Part shown: piece after piece, positions 52,454 through 61,267 of the stretch
Numbering within the stretch: the stretch's first letter is position 1
How the letters are laid out: each line of letters begins with the position of its first letter
DNA from: Mycolicibacterium aurum
Lineage (GTDB): Bacteria > Actinomycetota > Actinomycetes > Mycobacteriales > Mycobacteriaceae
Assembly: GCA_900078775.1 (NCBI GenBank)
Contig: LT549889.1
Location: 992,001 to 1,056,000, forward strand
Direction: 5' to 3'
Length of the DNA stretch: 64,000 bases
Translations under genes and position numbers: made by a program
Notes under the pieces: generated by a model
The model's database searches: none
What the model was told of the DNA's origin: nothing
What the model saw: the letters and a program-made list of their open reading frames with translations, nothing else

Positions 52454-54682
52454 GTGGTCGCGCTCAACGATCTGCTCGCGCCCATCATCGGGTCCAAGGC
52501 CGCCGACAAGCTCGAAGAGGCCTTCGGCATCCGCACCGTCAACGATCTGCTGCGCCACTACCCGCGCAAGTACAGCGACGGGATCAACGTGCGCGAAGAG
52601 GGTGAGGCGCTCGAACTCGAAGAGGGCACCCACGTCACCTTCGTCGACGTCATCACCGATACCGATGTGCGGCAGATGAAACCGCAGCCCGGCCGGCGGC
52701 CCCGCCAGATGCTGCGGGTCACGCTCGGGGAGCGCAACCCCAAGATCACGGCGACCTTCTTCAACGCCGACTATCTGATCAAGAGCCTGACCGAGGGCAC
52801 CCGGGTGATGCTGTCGGGGGAGGTCGGTTACTTCCGGAACACCGTGCAGCTCTCGCATCCGGCGTTCCTCGTCATCGGTGAGCCCGGCGGACGCATCATC
52901 GGCACCCGGTCGTTCAAGAAGATCGCCGACGCATCCGGGGAATCGGGTTCCGATGTGCTGGCCGCGTTCGACCGGGAGTTCTTCCCGATCTATCCGGCGA
53001 CGAAGAAGCTGCAGAGCTGGGACATCTACGCCTGCGTGCAGCAGGTGCTGGCCGTGCTCGACCCGATCCCCGAACTGCTTCCGGAATCCGTGCTGCGGCA
53101 ATGGGATCTGGTGTCCGAGGACAAGGCACTGCGCGGCGTGCACATGTCGGAGAACGCCATCGAGCGGGCTGCGGCACAGGAGCGGCTGACCTACGACGAG
53201 GCCATCGGACTGCAGTGGGCGCTGGTGTCGCGGCGCTACGACGAACTCGGGGAGACCGGCCCGCCGGCTCCGCGCCGCGACGACGGGCTGGCGGCTGCCC
53301 TGCTCAAGCAGTTGCCGTTCGAGCTGACCAACGGCCAGCGCGAGGTGCTGGAGGTGATCTCCGGCGAGATGGCCGGCACCCGGCCGATGAACCGGATGCT
53401 GCAGGGTGAGGTCGGCTCCGGTAAGACCATCGTCTCGATCCTGGCCATGCTGCAGATGGTGGACGCGGGTATGCAGTGCGCGCTGCTGGCGCCCACCGAG
53501 GTGCTCGCGGCCCAGCATTACCGTTCCATCCGGCAGGTGTTGGGTCCGCTGGCGATGGCCGGTGAACTCGGCGCCGCGGACGGTGCCACCGCCATCACCC
53601 TGCTCACCGGATCGATGTCGGCGCAGCAGAAACGTCAGGCACGTGACGAGATCTATTCCGGCACAGCGGGAATCGTGGTCGGTACGCACGCCATCATCCA
53701 GGAGTCGGTGGAGTTCCGGCAGCTGGGCATGGTGGTCGTCGACGAGCAGCACCGGTTCGGTGTGGAGCAGCGGGACCGGTTGCGTGCCAAGGCCACCGGA
53801 GGTATCACCCCGCATCTGCTGGTGATGACCGCGACGCCGATTCCGCGGACCATCGCGCTGACGGTGTTCGGCGATCTGGAGACCTCGACTCTGCGCGAGT
53901 TGCCGCGCGGGCGCCAACCCATCGTCAGCAATGTGGTGTTCACCAAGGACAAGCCGTCCTGGCTGGACCGGGCGTGGGCGCGGATCATCGAGGAGGTCGA
54001 GGCGGGCCGGCAGGCCTACGTGGTGGCTTCCCGCATCGACGAGGAACCGGACAAGAAGAACGCCTATGAGCACGGTCCGCCACCGGTGACCGTGCTGCAG
54101 GTGCTGCAACGTTTGAGCACCGGTCCGCTGAAGGGGCTGCGGCTCGGCCTGATGCACGGACGACTGGCGCCCGAGGAGAAGGATGCGGTGATGTCCGCGT
54201 TCCGGGCCGGCGAGATCGACGTGCTGATCTGCACCACCGTCATCGAGGTCGGTGTGGACGTCCCCAACGCCACCATGATGGTGGTGATGGACGCCGACCG
54301 GTTCGGCATCAGCCAGCTGCACCAGCTGCGCGGGCGGATCGGCCGCGGCCAGCACCCGAGCCTGTGTCTGCTGGTCACCCGGATGCCGGAGAGCTCCAAG
54401 GCCGGCGAGCGGTTGCGCGCGGTGGCGGGCACACTGGACGGCTTCGCGCTGGCCGATCTCGACCTGCAGGAGCGACAGGAGGGAGATGTGCTGGGCTACA
54501 ACCAGTCCGGGCGTCTCACCACCCTGCGGTTCCTGTCCCTGGCCGACCACCTCGGGGTCATCCAGGACGCCCGCAGCTTCTGTGAATCGGCGTATGCGGA
54601 CAACCCGTACCAGCCCGGGCTGGACGTGCTGGCCGCGCCGTTCCGCAACTCAGACCGTGTGCAGTACCTGGACAAATCGTGA
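52454..54682 (+). CDS. recG: ATP-dependent DNA helicase RecG
   Basis: A 742-residue superfamily 2 helicase that remodels stalled forks and Holliday junctions. The wedge/OB domain (residues 60-150) is followed by helicase motifs: Walker A QGEVGSGKTIVSIL, DEQH in VVVDEQHRFGVEQR, MTATPIPRT, and motif VI QLRGRIGRGQHPS. C-terminal LNYADxP-like end is present. GTG 52454 is two bases after the FakA-like stop, and its own stop overlaps the following gene (GTGA), so three genes are coupled. Confidence 0.97.
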   Translation: MVALNDLLAPIIGSKAADKLEEAFGIRTVNDLLRHYPRKYSDGINVREEGEALELEEGTHVTFVDVITDTDVRQMKPQPGRRPRQMLRVTLGERNPKITATFFNADYLIKSLTEGTRVMLSGEVGYFRNTVQLSHPAFLVIGEPGGRIIGTRSFKKIADASGESGSDVLAAFDREFFPIYPATKKLQSWDIYACVQQVLAVLDPIPELLPESVLRQWDLVSEDKALRGVHMSENAIERAAAQERLTYDEAIGLQWALVSRRYDELGETGPPAPRRDDGLAAALLKQLPFELTNGQREVLEVISGEMAGTRPMNRMLQGEVGSGKTIVSILAMLQMVDAGMQCALLAPTEVLAAQHYRSIRQVLGPLAMAGELGAADGATAITLLTGSMSAQQKRQARDEIYSGTAGIVVGTHAIIQESVEFRQLGMVVVDEQHRFGVEQRDRLRAKATGGITPHLLVMTATPIPRTIALTVFGDLETSTLRELPRGRQPIVSNVVFTKDKPSWLDRAWARIIEEVEAGRQAYVVASRIDEEPDKKNAYEHGPPPVTVLQVLQRLSTGPLKGLRLGLMHGRLAPEEKDAVMSAFRAGEIDVLICTTVIEVGVDVPNATMMVVMDADRFGISQLHQLRGRIGRGQHPSLCLLVTRMPESSKAGERLRAVAGTLDGFALADLDLQERQEGDVLGYNQSGRLTTLRFLSLADHLGVIQDARSFCESAYADNPYQPGLDVLAAPFRNSDRVQYLDKS

Positions 54683-55383
54683 AGCGGATCGGCCTGCTGG
54701 CGGCGGGGGCCGCCTTGGCGGTGCTGGTCGCGGTTCAGGTCACCACGCAACCCGGTGCGGACTCGGTGCGCTACGTCGCCGAGGCCGAGACCCCCACCGT
54801 GGCCCCGGGTGTCGACGCGCTGGCCGGCATCCCCGAGATCCCGCTGCGCATCCGCGGATACGACTACCGGCGCGCGGCGTTCGGGGAATCCTGGGACGAC
54901 GACAACGACGCCCCGGGCGGGCGCAACGGCTGCGACACCCGCAACGACATCCTGGACCGCGATCTGATCGAGAAGTCCTATGTATCCATCAAACGGTGCC
55001 CGACGGCGGTGGCGACCGGCACCCTGATCGACCCGTACACCGACGCCACCGTCGCCTTCGTGCGCGGCAATCAGACCGGCGCAGCCGTGCAGATCGACCA
55101 CATCGTGCCGCTGGCGCTGGCCTGGGATCTGGGCGCGCGCAACTGGTCTGACCAGATGCGGCTGCGGTTCGCCAACGACCCGGCCAACCTGCTGGCGGTG
55201 TCCGGCGCGGCCAACCAGGACAAGGGCGATGGTGAGCCGGCGGTGTGGATGCCGCAGAACCGGGCGTTCTGGTGCCAGTACGCGGTGCAGTTCGCCGAGG
55301 TGCTGCGCGGCTACGGGCTGCCGGTCGATGCCCCGTCGGCGCAGGTGTTGCGCGAGGCGGCCGGGACCTGCCCGACCGGCTGA
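54679..55383 (+). CDS. Exported HNH-type nuclease-like protein (DUF1524/GmrSD C-terminal family)
   Basis: A 234-residue predicted exported protein (Rv2972c-type). A hydrophobic signal (residues 5-22) precedes a His-Asn-His type domain: QIDHIVPLALAWDLGARNWSD, then RFANDPANLLAVSGAANQDKGD. This DHxVPL plus FAND-NL pattern is the DUF1524 signature. Four cysteines (GCDTRND, KRCPTAV, WCQYAV and GTCPTG) could form disulfides. Secreted relatives include extracellular nucleases. GTG 54679 overlaps the recG stop. The 3' end overlaps the 3' end of the convergent EamA gene by 73 bases. Confidence 0.85.
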   Translation: MKRIGLLAAGAALAVLVAVQVTTQPGADSVRYVAEAETPTVAPGVDALAGIPEIPLRIRGYDYRRAAFGESWDDDNDAPGGRNGCDTRNDILDRDLIEKSYVSIKRCPTAVATGTLIDPYTDATVAFVRGNQTGAAVQIDHIVPLALAWDLGARNWSDQMRLRFANDPANLLAVSGAANQDKGDGEPAVWMPQNRAFWCQYAVQFAEVLRGYGLPVDAPSAQVLREAAGTCPTG

Positions 55384-56261
55384 GGCGGCGCCTCGTCGCC
55401 CGGCGGCGGGTGCGCGGGCGGGGCCGGTTGGCTCACGGTGACGGTGATGGCCGAGACCACCACGATGAGCATGGCGAGCACGTGCACCCAGGTGAGGGTC
55501 TGGCCGAGCAGCAGCCAGCCGGCGGTGCCGGCGACCACCGGTTCCAGACACAACAGCACACCGAAAACATGCGGGCTCAATCGCCGGATGGCCATGAACT
55601 CCAGGGAATACGGGATGAACGAGGACAGCAGGGCCACGCACAGCAGAGGCAACAGGGCGGCCGGAGCGGACGCCAACGCGCCGACGGATCCGGCGCCGAA
55701 GGGGGCGACCACGAAGGCACTGACGAGGATGCCGACGGCGAGCGTGCCCTGACCCGGCATCTGCCCGGTCACCCGTTTTCCCGCCGCGATGTAGAAGGCC
55801 CAGAAAGCGCCGGCGATCAACGCATACCCGACACCGACGGGGTCGAGGTCGCCGCCGTGGTCGCCGAAGCCGAGCACTGCGATGGCCGCCGCCGCCGCGA
55901 GCACGCCGCACAGATCTCGGCGGCGCCGGGACAATGCCGCCGAGAGCAGCAGCGGCCCGGCGAATTCGATGGTGACCGCAATGCCCAGTGGGATGCGCGC
56001 GATGGCGGCGTAGAAGAACCCGTTCATGCCGGCCATCGCGAAGCCGAAGAGCAGCACGGCTTTCCAGGTGTCCCGATCCCAGCCGAAGGCGCGCGGGCGG
56101 TGCAGTGCGAGCAGCAGCAGAGCGGAGAACAGCAGGCGAGCGGTGGTCGTCAGGCCCGCACCGAGCTCGGCGAGCAGTGGGATGGCGATCGCGGCGCCCA
56201 CCTGCAGTGACACGCACGACCCCAGGATCATGAGGATGCTGGACGGGGCACGCGCGGACAT
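55311..56261 (-). CDS. EamA/DMT family exporter (RhtA-like)
   Basis: A 316-residue transporter with about ten helices and two EamA repeats (GLTTTARLLFSALLLLALHR, FAMAGMNGFFYAAIARIPLG, CLEPVVAGTAGWLLLGQ). The closest recognisable group is the threonine/homoserine exporter RhtA, so export of amino acids or other small metabolites is inferred. The last 25 residues (a Pro-rich, polar tail) are encoded antisense to the end of the HNH gene. ATG 56261; divergent from a LysR regulator, which probably controls it. Confidence 0.85.
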   Translation of the reverse strand: MSARAPSSILMILGSCVSLQVGAAIAIPLLAELGAGLTTTARLLFSALLLLALHRPRAFGWDRDTWKAVLLFGFAMAGMNGFFYAAIARIPLGIAVTIEFAGPLLLSAALSRRRRDLCGVLAAAAAIAVLGFGDHGGDLDPVGVGYALIAGAFWAFYIAAGKRVTGQMPGQGTLAVGILVSAFVVAPFGAGSVGALASAPAALLPLLCVALLSSFIPYSLEFMAIRRLSPHVFGVLLCLEPVVAGTAGWLLLGQTLTWVHVLAMLIVVVSAITVTVSQPAPPAHPPPGDEAPPQPVGQVPAASRNTCADGASTGSP

Positions 56262-56364
56262 GCTGCCATCTTCGGGTCCGTTGACAGGTCAGTCCAGCGA
56301 TTCTTTTTGCACTATATTGATGAGTAATCCTGATGAATGCAGGATCGGCTCCGGGAGGCGCGAC
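56262..56364. promoter_or_regulatory. Divergent EamA/LysR control region
   Basis: This 103-base region is AT-rich in its middle (around 56300-56340) and contains TGATGA at 56318-56323 and 56331-56336, thirteen bases apart, plus TTGCA and TGCAGG words that could form part of a LysR site. An upstream in-frame ATG at 56320 is possible, but the GGGAGG at 56353 favours GTG 56365. Confidence 0.4.
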
Positions 56365-57285
56365 GTGCTGAATCTGCAGCGCCTCATCGTTCTTCACGAA
56401 CTGGAGCGACGTGGCTCGCTCGCGGCGGTCGCGCAGTCGCTGAACTACAGCCCCTCCGCGGTGTCCCAGCAGCTCGCGACGCTGGAGCGCGAGGTGGGCA
56501 CGGCACTGACCGAGCCGATCGGCCGAGGTGTCCGGCTGACCGATGCGGCGCGGATCCTGGTCGAGCACACCCGGGTCGCGATCGCCGCCATCGAATCGGC
56601 GGAAGCCGCATTGGCGGCCTCGGTGGGCGCGGTGGCCGGCAGCCTGCACATCGCTTCCCTGCAGACCGCGCTGCTGTCCCTGTTGCCGGCGGTTCTGCAG
56701 ACGCTGGAGCGGGAGCATCCCGAGTTGCATGTGGACGTCTCCCAGCGCGACGTGTCCGAGGCGGTGTCGGGTCTGTTGGCGGGAACGTTCGACGTCGTGG
56801 TCGGGGAGGAGTACCCGGGCGGATCGCTGCCGTCGCACGCCGGGCTCCACCGCAGGGATCTGGGGGCCGACGAGATGCTGCTCGCCGTGCCTTCCTCCGG
56901 TCCATGGAGTGCGGTGCATTCGTTGTCGGAGGTCGCGACGGCGCCGTGGGCGCTGGACCCGGCAAACTCGGCGCCCGGACGGTGGGCTCGGGCGACCTGC
57001 CGGGACAGCGGATTCGAACCCGATGTCCGGTTCGACGGGGTCGACCTGCTGGTGCACCTGCAGATGGTGCGGGCCGGGCGGGCCGTGTCGTTGGTGCCCT
57101 CGCTGCTGCGCGCGGAATGGGCGCACGGCGTGCGACTCGTCGAATTGCGTGGTGCGCCGAGTCGGCGGCTGTTCACCCTGACCCGCAGCGCGCGGGTGTC
57201 ACATCCCGCGGTGAACGCGTTCCGGGATGCACTGGCAACGGCATTCGACGCTCAGCAGTCTCTCGCCGCCGGGCGCGCGCGCTGA
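56365..57285 (+). CDS. LysR family transcriptional regulator
   Basis: A 306-residue LysR protein. The N-terminal HTH begins LNLQRLIVLHELERRGSLAA and continues AVAQSLNYSPSAVSQQLATLEREVG (recognition helix SPSAVSQQLATL), followed by a periplasmic-binding-like effector domain. GTG 56365 has GGGAGG six bases upstream. Divergence from an EamA exporter is a classic arrangement (regulator and exported metabolite). The effector is unknown. Confidence 0.88.
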   Translation: MLNLQRLIVLHELERRGSLAAVAQSLNYSPSAVSQQLATLEREVGTALTEPIGRGVRLTDAARILVEHTRVAIAAIESAEAALAASVGAVAGSLHIASLQTALLSLLPAVLQTLEREHPELHVDVSQRDVSEAVSGLLAGTFDVVVGEEYPGGSLPSHAGLHRRDLGADEMLLAVPSSGPWSAVHSLSEVATAPWALDPANSAPGRWARATCRDSGFEPDVRFDGVDLLVHLQMVRAGRAVSLVPSLLRAEWAHGVRLVELRGAPSRRLFTLTRSARVSHPAVNAFRDALATAFDAQQSLAAGRAR

Positions 57286-57305
57286 GTGGTGCGGCGCCGG
57301 GCCAC

Positions 57306-57716
57306 TCAACCGGCGAGACTGCGCACCAGTGTCCAGTGGTTACCGTTGGCGTCACGCCGGTAGGACAGTTCATCGAGCACCCGATAGGCGATCGCCAAAC
57401 CTCTTCCGCGCTCGGACATTTCGCCGGGCATCTGGGGGCGGCTCAGGTCCACGGGCGCCGGTTTCCCGTTATCGGTGAATACCGCGCGCACGGTGTCGTC
57501 GGTCAGCTCGACGGTCATCCGAAGGTGGACGGGTTGTCCCGCGCCGGAGTACTCGACGATGTTGGCGCCGATCTCACCGGCGGCCAGATCCATGTGCAGG
57601 CGCACAATCTCGGGAACAGCCCGGCCCGCCCACAGGGTGTCGAGGGTCTGCTGGATCGCCGTCAGGGTGTCCGGGCCGGTGACGGTGTCCAGGACCAGCG
57701 GCTCAGGACTGCTCAT
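57306..57716 (-). CDS. RsbW-like anti-sigma/serine kinase ATPase
   Basis: A 136-residue HATPase_c protein of the anti-sigma kinase type. The N box is HMDLAAGEIGANIVEYS, the G1 region VFTDNGKPAPVDL and the G2 region ERGRGLAIAYRVLDELSYRR. In partner switching such proteins bind and phosphorylate a STAS antagonist and hold a sigma factor or other effector. Its ATG overlaps the end of the STAS gene by 14 bases. No sigma factor gene lies nearby, so its target is unknown. Last gene of the GH26 operon. Confidence 0.88.
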   Translation of the reverse strand: MSSPEPLVLDTVTGPDTLTAIQQTLDTLWAGRAVPEIVRLHMDLAAGEIGANIVEYSGAGQPVHLRMTVELTDDTVRAVFTDNGKPAPVDLSRPQMPGEMSERGRGLAIAYRVLDELSYRRDANGNHWTLVRSLAG

Positions 57717-58044
57717 CGAAGGCGTCCTCGGCGGAGTCGTGCGCGCGCAGGACCCGGTTGAGATTGGTCAGCTCGAGAACGGTGACGACCTGGCGGGTGG
57801 GTGCGGCGATGCGCAGGTCGCCGCCGGCCTGGCGGGCGACCTTGAGCCCCGAGATCAGTGCTCCCAGGCCGGAGGAATCGATGAAGTCGACCGCAGCCAA
57901 GTCGACGACAATCCGGGTGTGACCGGCCTCGACCAGTGTGTGTAATTCCTGGCGCAGCACGGGCGCGGCAACCATGTTGAGCCGTCCGGCCGGCTGGAGC
58001 ACGACTACTCCGGGGGAGACGGTACGGAAGGGGAATTGGCTCAT
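57703..58044 (-). CDS. STAS domain anti-anti-sigma factor antagonist
   Basis: A 113-residue STAS protein. The phosphorylatable Ser is in VDLAAVDFIDSSGLGALISGL, with the expected VSPGVVVLQPAGRLN start and LNRVLRAHDSAEDAF end. In RsbV/SpoIIAA-type systems phosphorylation by the ATPase releases the target and dephosphorylation by a PP2C phosphatase re-binds it. ATG 58044 is eight bases after the glycosyltransferase stop, and the gene overlaps the ATPase gene. Both regulator and phosphatase are in the same operon. Confidence 0.9.
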   Translation of the reverse strand: MSQFPFRTVSPGVVVLQPAGRLNMVAAPVLRQELHTLVEAGHTRIVVDLAAVDFIDSSGLGALISGLKVARQAGGDLRIAAPTRQVVTVLELTNLNRVLRAHDSAEDAFDEQS

Positions 58045-58052
58045 GGAACTCC

Positions 58053-60032
58053 TCAGTGTGCGGGTGGTTCGGGCTCGTGGCCCCGGTAACGAACGGCCTG
58101 GAAGACCACGCTCAGAATGACGATGTCGAAGAGCACCCAGAACAGATTGACCCCGACACCGAGAACCGAGATCGCGCCGAAATACAACTGCACGATGCCG
58201 ATCACTGAAGCCACCAGCAGCAGCACCATCGCTGCCAACTGCCACTTCACCAGGTGCCAGGGCACAGAATCGACGGACTGCTTGGTCTTCGGTGTGACCG
58301 CGAATCCCAGTGGCCGGTTGAAATACACGTTCCAGAAGGCGGTTACACAGGCCCGGATCCACACCGGGAACAATGCGAGGCTGTACTGCTGTCCGCGCCA
58401 GGTCGGGGTGCCCCGGCTGATGATGATGAACATCAACTGGTTCAGGATGAGGAAAGGGATCAGCCTGCCGAAGAAATCCCAGCTGTAGGCCTGCACCGGC
58501 ATGATACCGAAGATCAGGTAGACCGCCGGCGCGGCGATGTAGGCCAGCGCGGCGAAACCCGCCAGATAGCTCCACATGGTGGCCCAGTACATCAGCCGCT
58601 GACCGATGCTCAATCCCTGCTGCACCAGCGGGTTTTCCTTGAGCATCACTTGGATCGTGCCCTGGGCCCAGCGCAGCCGCTGGGTCATCATGGTCCGCAC
58701 GTCGTCGGGAGCCAGCCCGCGGGCCAGCACCTCGTGGTGGTACGCAGTTTTCCAGCCCTGCGCATGCAGACGCATGCAGGTCGCCATGTCCTCGGTCACC
58801 GATATGGTGGCCATCGGCAGCACGGGCTGCGCCTCGTCGTCACGGCCGATGTCGACCGCGCGCACCATGGCGCTGATGGATTCGATGGCGCCCAACGGTG
58901 ACCACTCCCGTCCCGCCAGCGAGGCCAGCGCCTCGTCATCGAAGATGACTGAGGTGGAGACGTATTCGGGATCCTCGTGGAGCGCCGTGATCACCTCCAG
59001 ATCGGCTCGCATCGCCGTGACATCGGCGTTCACCACCGAGCGGGCCGCAGCGTCCACCCGTTGCTGGAAGTCGAAGGTGATGTCGGCCAGTTCGCGCCCC
59101 TCACGTAATTCCCTGCGTGCCACGGAGGTGGCCTCCTGCACCGACTGCAGGGCCGCCCGGACCGCGGGCAGTTCCGCATCGGACTGTTTGGCGGCGGTCT
59201 TGAGCATCTTGCCGGCGGCGTACAAGGTGCGTTTCACGCCCTCTTCGACGGCCCGAACGTAGCCGCGGATTCCTAGTTGCATCAGCGCTTCTCGGCGCAA
59301 CACTGCATTTGACCCGCAGAAGTAGGCGGCATTCCAGCCGTCCTTGCCCTGCTGGATGGGGCCGTAGAACAGCGGTGCCTGACTGCCGAGCGGATCGCTG
59401 AACGGCACATTGTGGAAGTACTGCGGTGTCTGCACCAGCGCCATGTGCGGGTCCCGGAAGTAGCCCAGGGTATGGTCCAGAATCCGCGGGTCGGGTACCT
59501 GGTCGGCGTCCAGGATGAGCAAAAACTCGCCCTCGGTCTCCATCAGGGCGTTGTTGAGGTTGCCGGCCTTCGCGTGCCGCGGCTTGTCATCCCAACTCGC
59601 CGACCGGGTCACGTAGCCGATGCCGGCTTCCCGTGCGGCAGCTGCGAGTTCGGCGCGGTCACCGTCGTCGAGGATCCAGGTGGTGTGCGGGTAGCGGATG
59701 GCCTGCGCGGCACGTGCAGTCTCGAGCACCATGGAGATGGGTTCGTTGTAGGTGGTGATCAGCACATCCACCGTGGCGCCGTCCGGCGGGGGCGGCGGCG
59801 CGTGACGGCGCAGCACCCGCCACATGGTGAGCGCGAAGAGCAGCGAGTCGATGACGCTGTAGGTCTCGGCGATTACCAGCGGTATTGCGATCCACCATGC
59901 CGACCAGTTCAACGATGACGTCCAGCGCCACACGATGTAGTTGATCCCGAGCAGGGCGGTACACAGGATCAGCAGGCGCAGCCAGGGTGATGGGAGCCGG
60001 CCGGCGGCGCTGCTCGGGAGCCGGTGGGTCAT
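58053..60032 (-). CDS. Cellulose-synthase-like GT2 glycosyltransferase with large internal insertion
   Basis: A 659-residue processive GT2. Two N-terminal helices (18-36, 48-70) precede the catalytic domain: DVLITTYNEP, ILDDGDR (D122-D123), the metal-binding DAD (175-177), FCGSNAV (239-245), TED (413-415) and QRLRW (451-455). It then has about six C-terminal helices (480-640). The D,D,TED,QxxRW set is complete, so a beta-linked polysaccharide is likely. There is no PilZ domain, so it is probably not c-di-GMP controlled in the usual way. Between FCGSNAV and TED there are about 168 residues rather than the usual few tens, with a predicted helical insertion (about 256-405). The ATG overlaps the upstream phosphatase stop. 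Confidence 0.93.
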   Translation of the reverse strand: MTHRLPSSAAGRLPSPWLRLLILCTALLGINYIVWRWTSSLNWSAWWIAIPLVIAETYSVIDSLLFALTMWRVLRRHAPPPPPDGATVDVLITTYNEPISMVLETARAAQAIRYPHTTWILDDGDRAELAAAAREAGIGYVTRSASWDDKPRHAKAGNLNNALMETEGEFLLILDADQVPDPRILDHTLGYFRDPHMALVQTPQYFHNVPFSDPLGSQAPLFYGPIQQGKDGWNAAYFCGSNAVLRREALMQLGIRGYVRAVEEGVKRTLYAAGKMLKTAAKQSDAELPAVRAALQSVQEATSVARRELREGRELADITFDFQQRVDAAARSVVNADVTAMRADLEVITALHEDPEYVSTSVIFDDEALASLAGREWSPLGAIESISAMVRAVDIGRDDEAQPVLPMATISVTEDMATCMRLHAQGWKTAYHHEVLARGLAPDDVRTMMTQRLRWAQGTIQVMLKENPLVQQGLSIGQRLMYWATMWSYLAGFAALAYIAAPAVYLIFGIMPVQAYSWDFFGRLIPFLILNQLMFIIISRGTPTWRGQQYSLALFPVWIRACVTAFWNVYFNRPLGFAVTPKTKQSVDSVPWHLVKWQLAAMVLLLVASVIGIVQLYFGAISVLGVGVNLFWVLFDIVILSVVFQAVRYRGHEPEPPAH

Positions 60033-61267
60033 GCGGTCGGCTCACGGCGAATGGCGACCAGGGTCACGTCGTCCAGCCCGGGATTCCTGGCGGCGAGCGC
60101 GCGGATCCGGGCACATAGATCGGACGGGTCGGGATGGTCGGCAACGAACCTCAGTGCCGGCCGGACGTCGCAGCCGTCGCTCACCAGATCCAGCACACCG
60201 TCCGAGGCCAGGACGATCGTGTCGCCCGGCGCCAACGTGACCCGGTGCGATTTCCAGATCTCGTCGGGCAGCACGCCCAAAGGCAGGCCGTCGCCTCGCA
60301 TGGGCGTCACCGTCGATTCCGGGCCGATGTGCACCGCGAAGCCATGCCCCGCGTCGACGAAGTCCACGACGCCATCGGCGGTCCGCAGTTTGAGATGGGT
60401 CAGGGTCACAAATGACTCGGTACTACTCAGGTCATCGGAGATCTGAGCGGACACCGAATTCACCGCGTCGGCGATATCGGCGTCCGCGCCTCCGCGCTGG
60501 ATGGCCCAGGATGCGCCGCGCAGCGCGGAACGCACCGTCGCGGTGAGGATCGCGGCCGCCAGACCCTTTCCCATCACATCGGCGATGGTGAAGACCACGC
60601 CGTCGGGAACCGGATAGTGGTCGTAGAAGTCGCCGCCGACGGCGAACGCGGGCAGACACAGCGCCGAAACCGTATAGCCGGGCAGGTCGGCCAGCGGTGC
60701 CGGTAGCAGCTGGCGCTGAACAGCGGCCGCCCGTCCCAGGTCGTCGGAACTCTGCAGTTCACGCTGAGCCCAGCCCGCGAGTTCGACGAATGTCTGCCGC
60801 TGTGCGGCGGTCAGGGACCGTGGCTCGGTGTCGTACACGCAGAAAGTCCCGACCGCGTGGCCGCCGGGACCCAGCAACGGATATCCGGCGTAGAACCGGA
60901 TCCCGCCCGGACTGCGGATCGCAGGCAGGTCGGCGAACTCGGACTGCCAGGTGTCCTCGATGATCAGCAGGGGATCGACGTTGGGTTCGTAGGCTCGCGA
61001 AACGGTCGCCTGACATACAGTCTGTTCGCGCGGGACGCTGCCGTCGAGCTCGAGTCCGTCGCACTGCTTGAACCATTGCCGATCGTCGGCCAGCAAAGAT
61101 ATCGCGGCCATCGGTACGCCCAACGCGCAGCGCGCCATACTGGTGACCCGCGCGAAACGGTCTTCGGGCGCGGTGTCGAGTTGGTAGAGCTGCTGAACTG
61201 CGTGCAGGCGGTCGGCTTCCACTTCGGGGGCCAATGCGTAGCGGGTCTGCAGAGATGATCCCGTCAT
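60029..61267 (-). CDS. GAF-PP2C (RsbU/SpoIIE-type) serine phosphatase
   Basis: A 412-residue signalling phosphatase. An N-terminal GAF domain (about residues 20-165: QLYQLDTAPEDRFARVTSMA, AISLLADDRQWFKQ) precedes a PP2C/SpoIIE domain with the metal motifs VGGDFYDHYPVPDG, IADVMGKGLAAAILTATVRSA, VDAGHGFAVHIGPES and LASDGVLDLV ... LDDVTLVAI. It is expected to dephosphorylate the STAS protein after a signal sensed by GAF (ligand unknown). ATG 61267 overlaps the GH26 stop and the gene ends in an ATGA overlap with the GT2. Confidence 0.92.
   Translation of the reverse strand: MTGSSLQTRYALAPEVEADRLHAVQQLYQLDTAPEDRFARVTSMARCALGVPMAAISLLADDRQWFKQCDGLELDGSVPREQTVCQATVSRAYEPNVDPLLIIEDTWQSEFADLPAIRSPGGIRFYAGYPLLGPGGHAVGTFCVYDTEPRSLTAAQRQTFVELAGWAQRELQSSDDLGRAAAVQRQLLPAPLADLPGYTVSALCLPAFAVGGDFYDHYPVPDGVVFTIADVMGKGLAAAILTATVRSALRGASWAIQRGGADADIADAVNSVSAQISDDLSSTESFVTLTHLKLRTADGVVDFVDAGHGFAVHIGPESTVTPMRGDGLPLGVLPDEIWKSHRVTLAPGDTIVLASDGVLDLVSDGCDVRPALRFVADHPDPSDLCARIRALAARNPGLDDVTLVAIRREPTA

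Noticed and set aside
54496..57126. Minus-strand open frame of 876 codons
   Set aside because: It overlaps recG, HNH and LysR genes antisense, and its recognisable parts are only mistranslated pieces of EamA; a shadow frame.
57306..58044. Sigma factor gene near the STAS/ATPase pair
   Set aside because: All frames from 55 to 64 kb were considered; none has sigma region 2 or 4 features.
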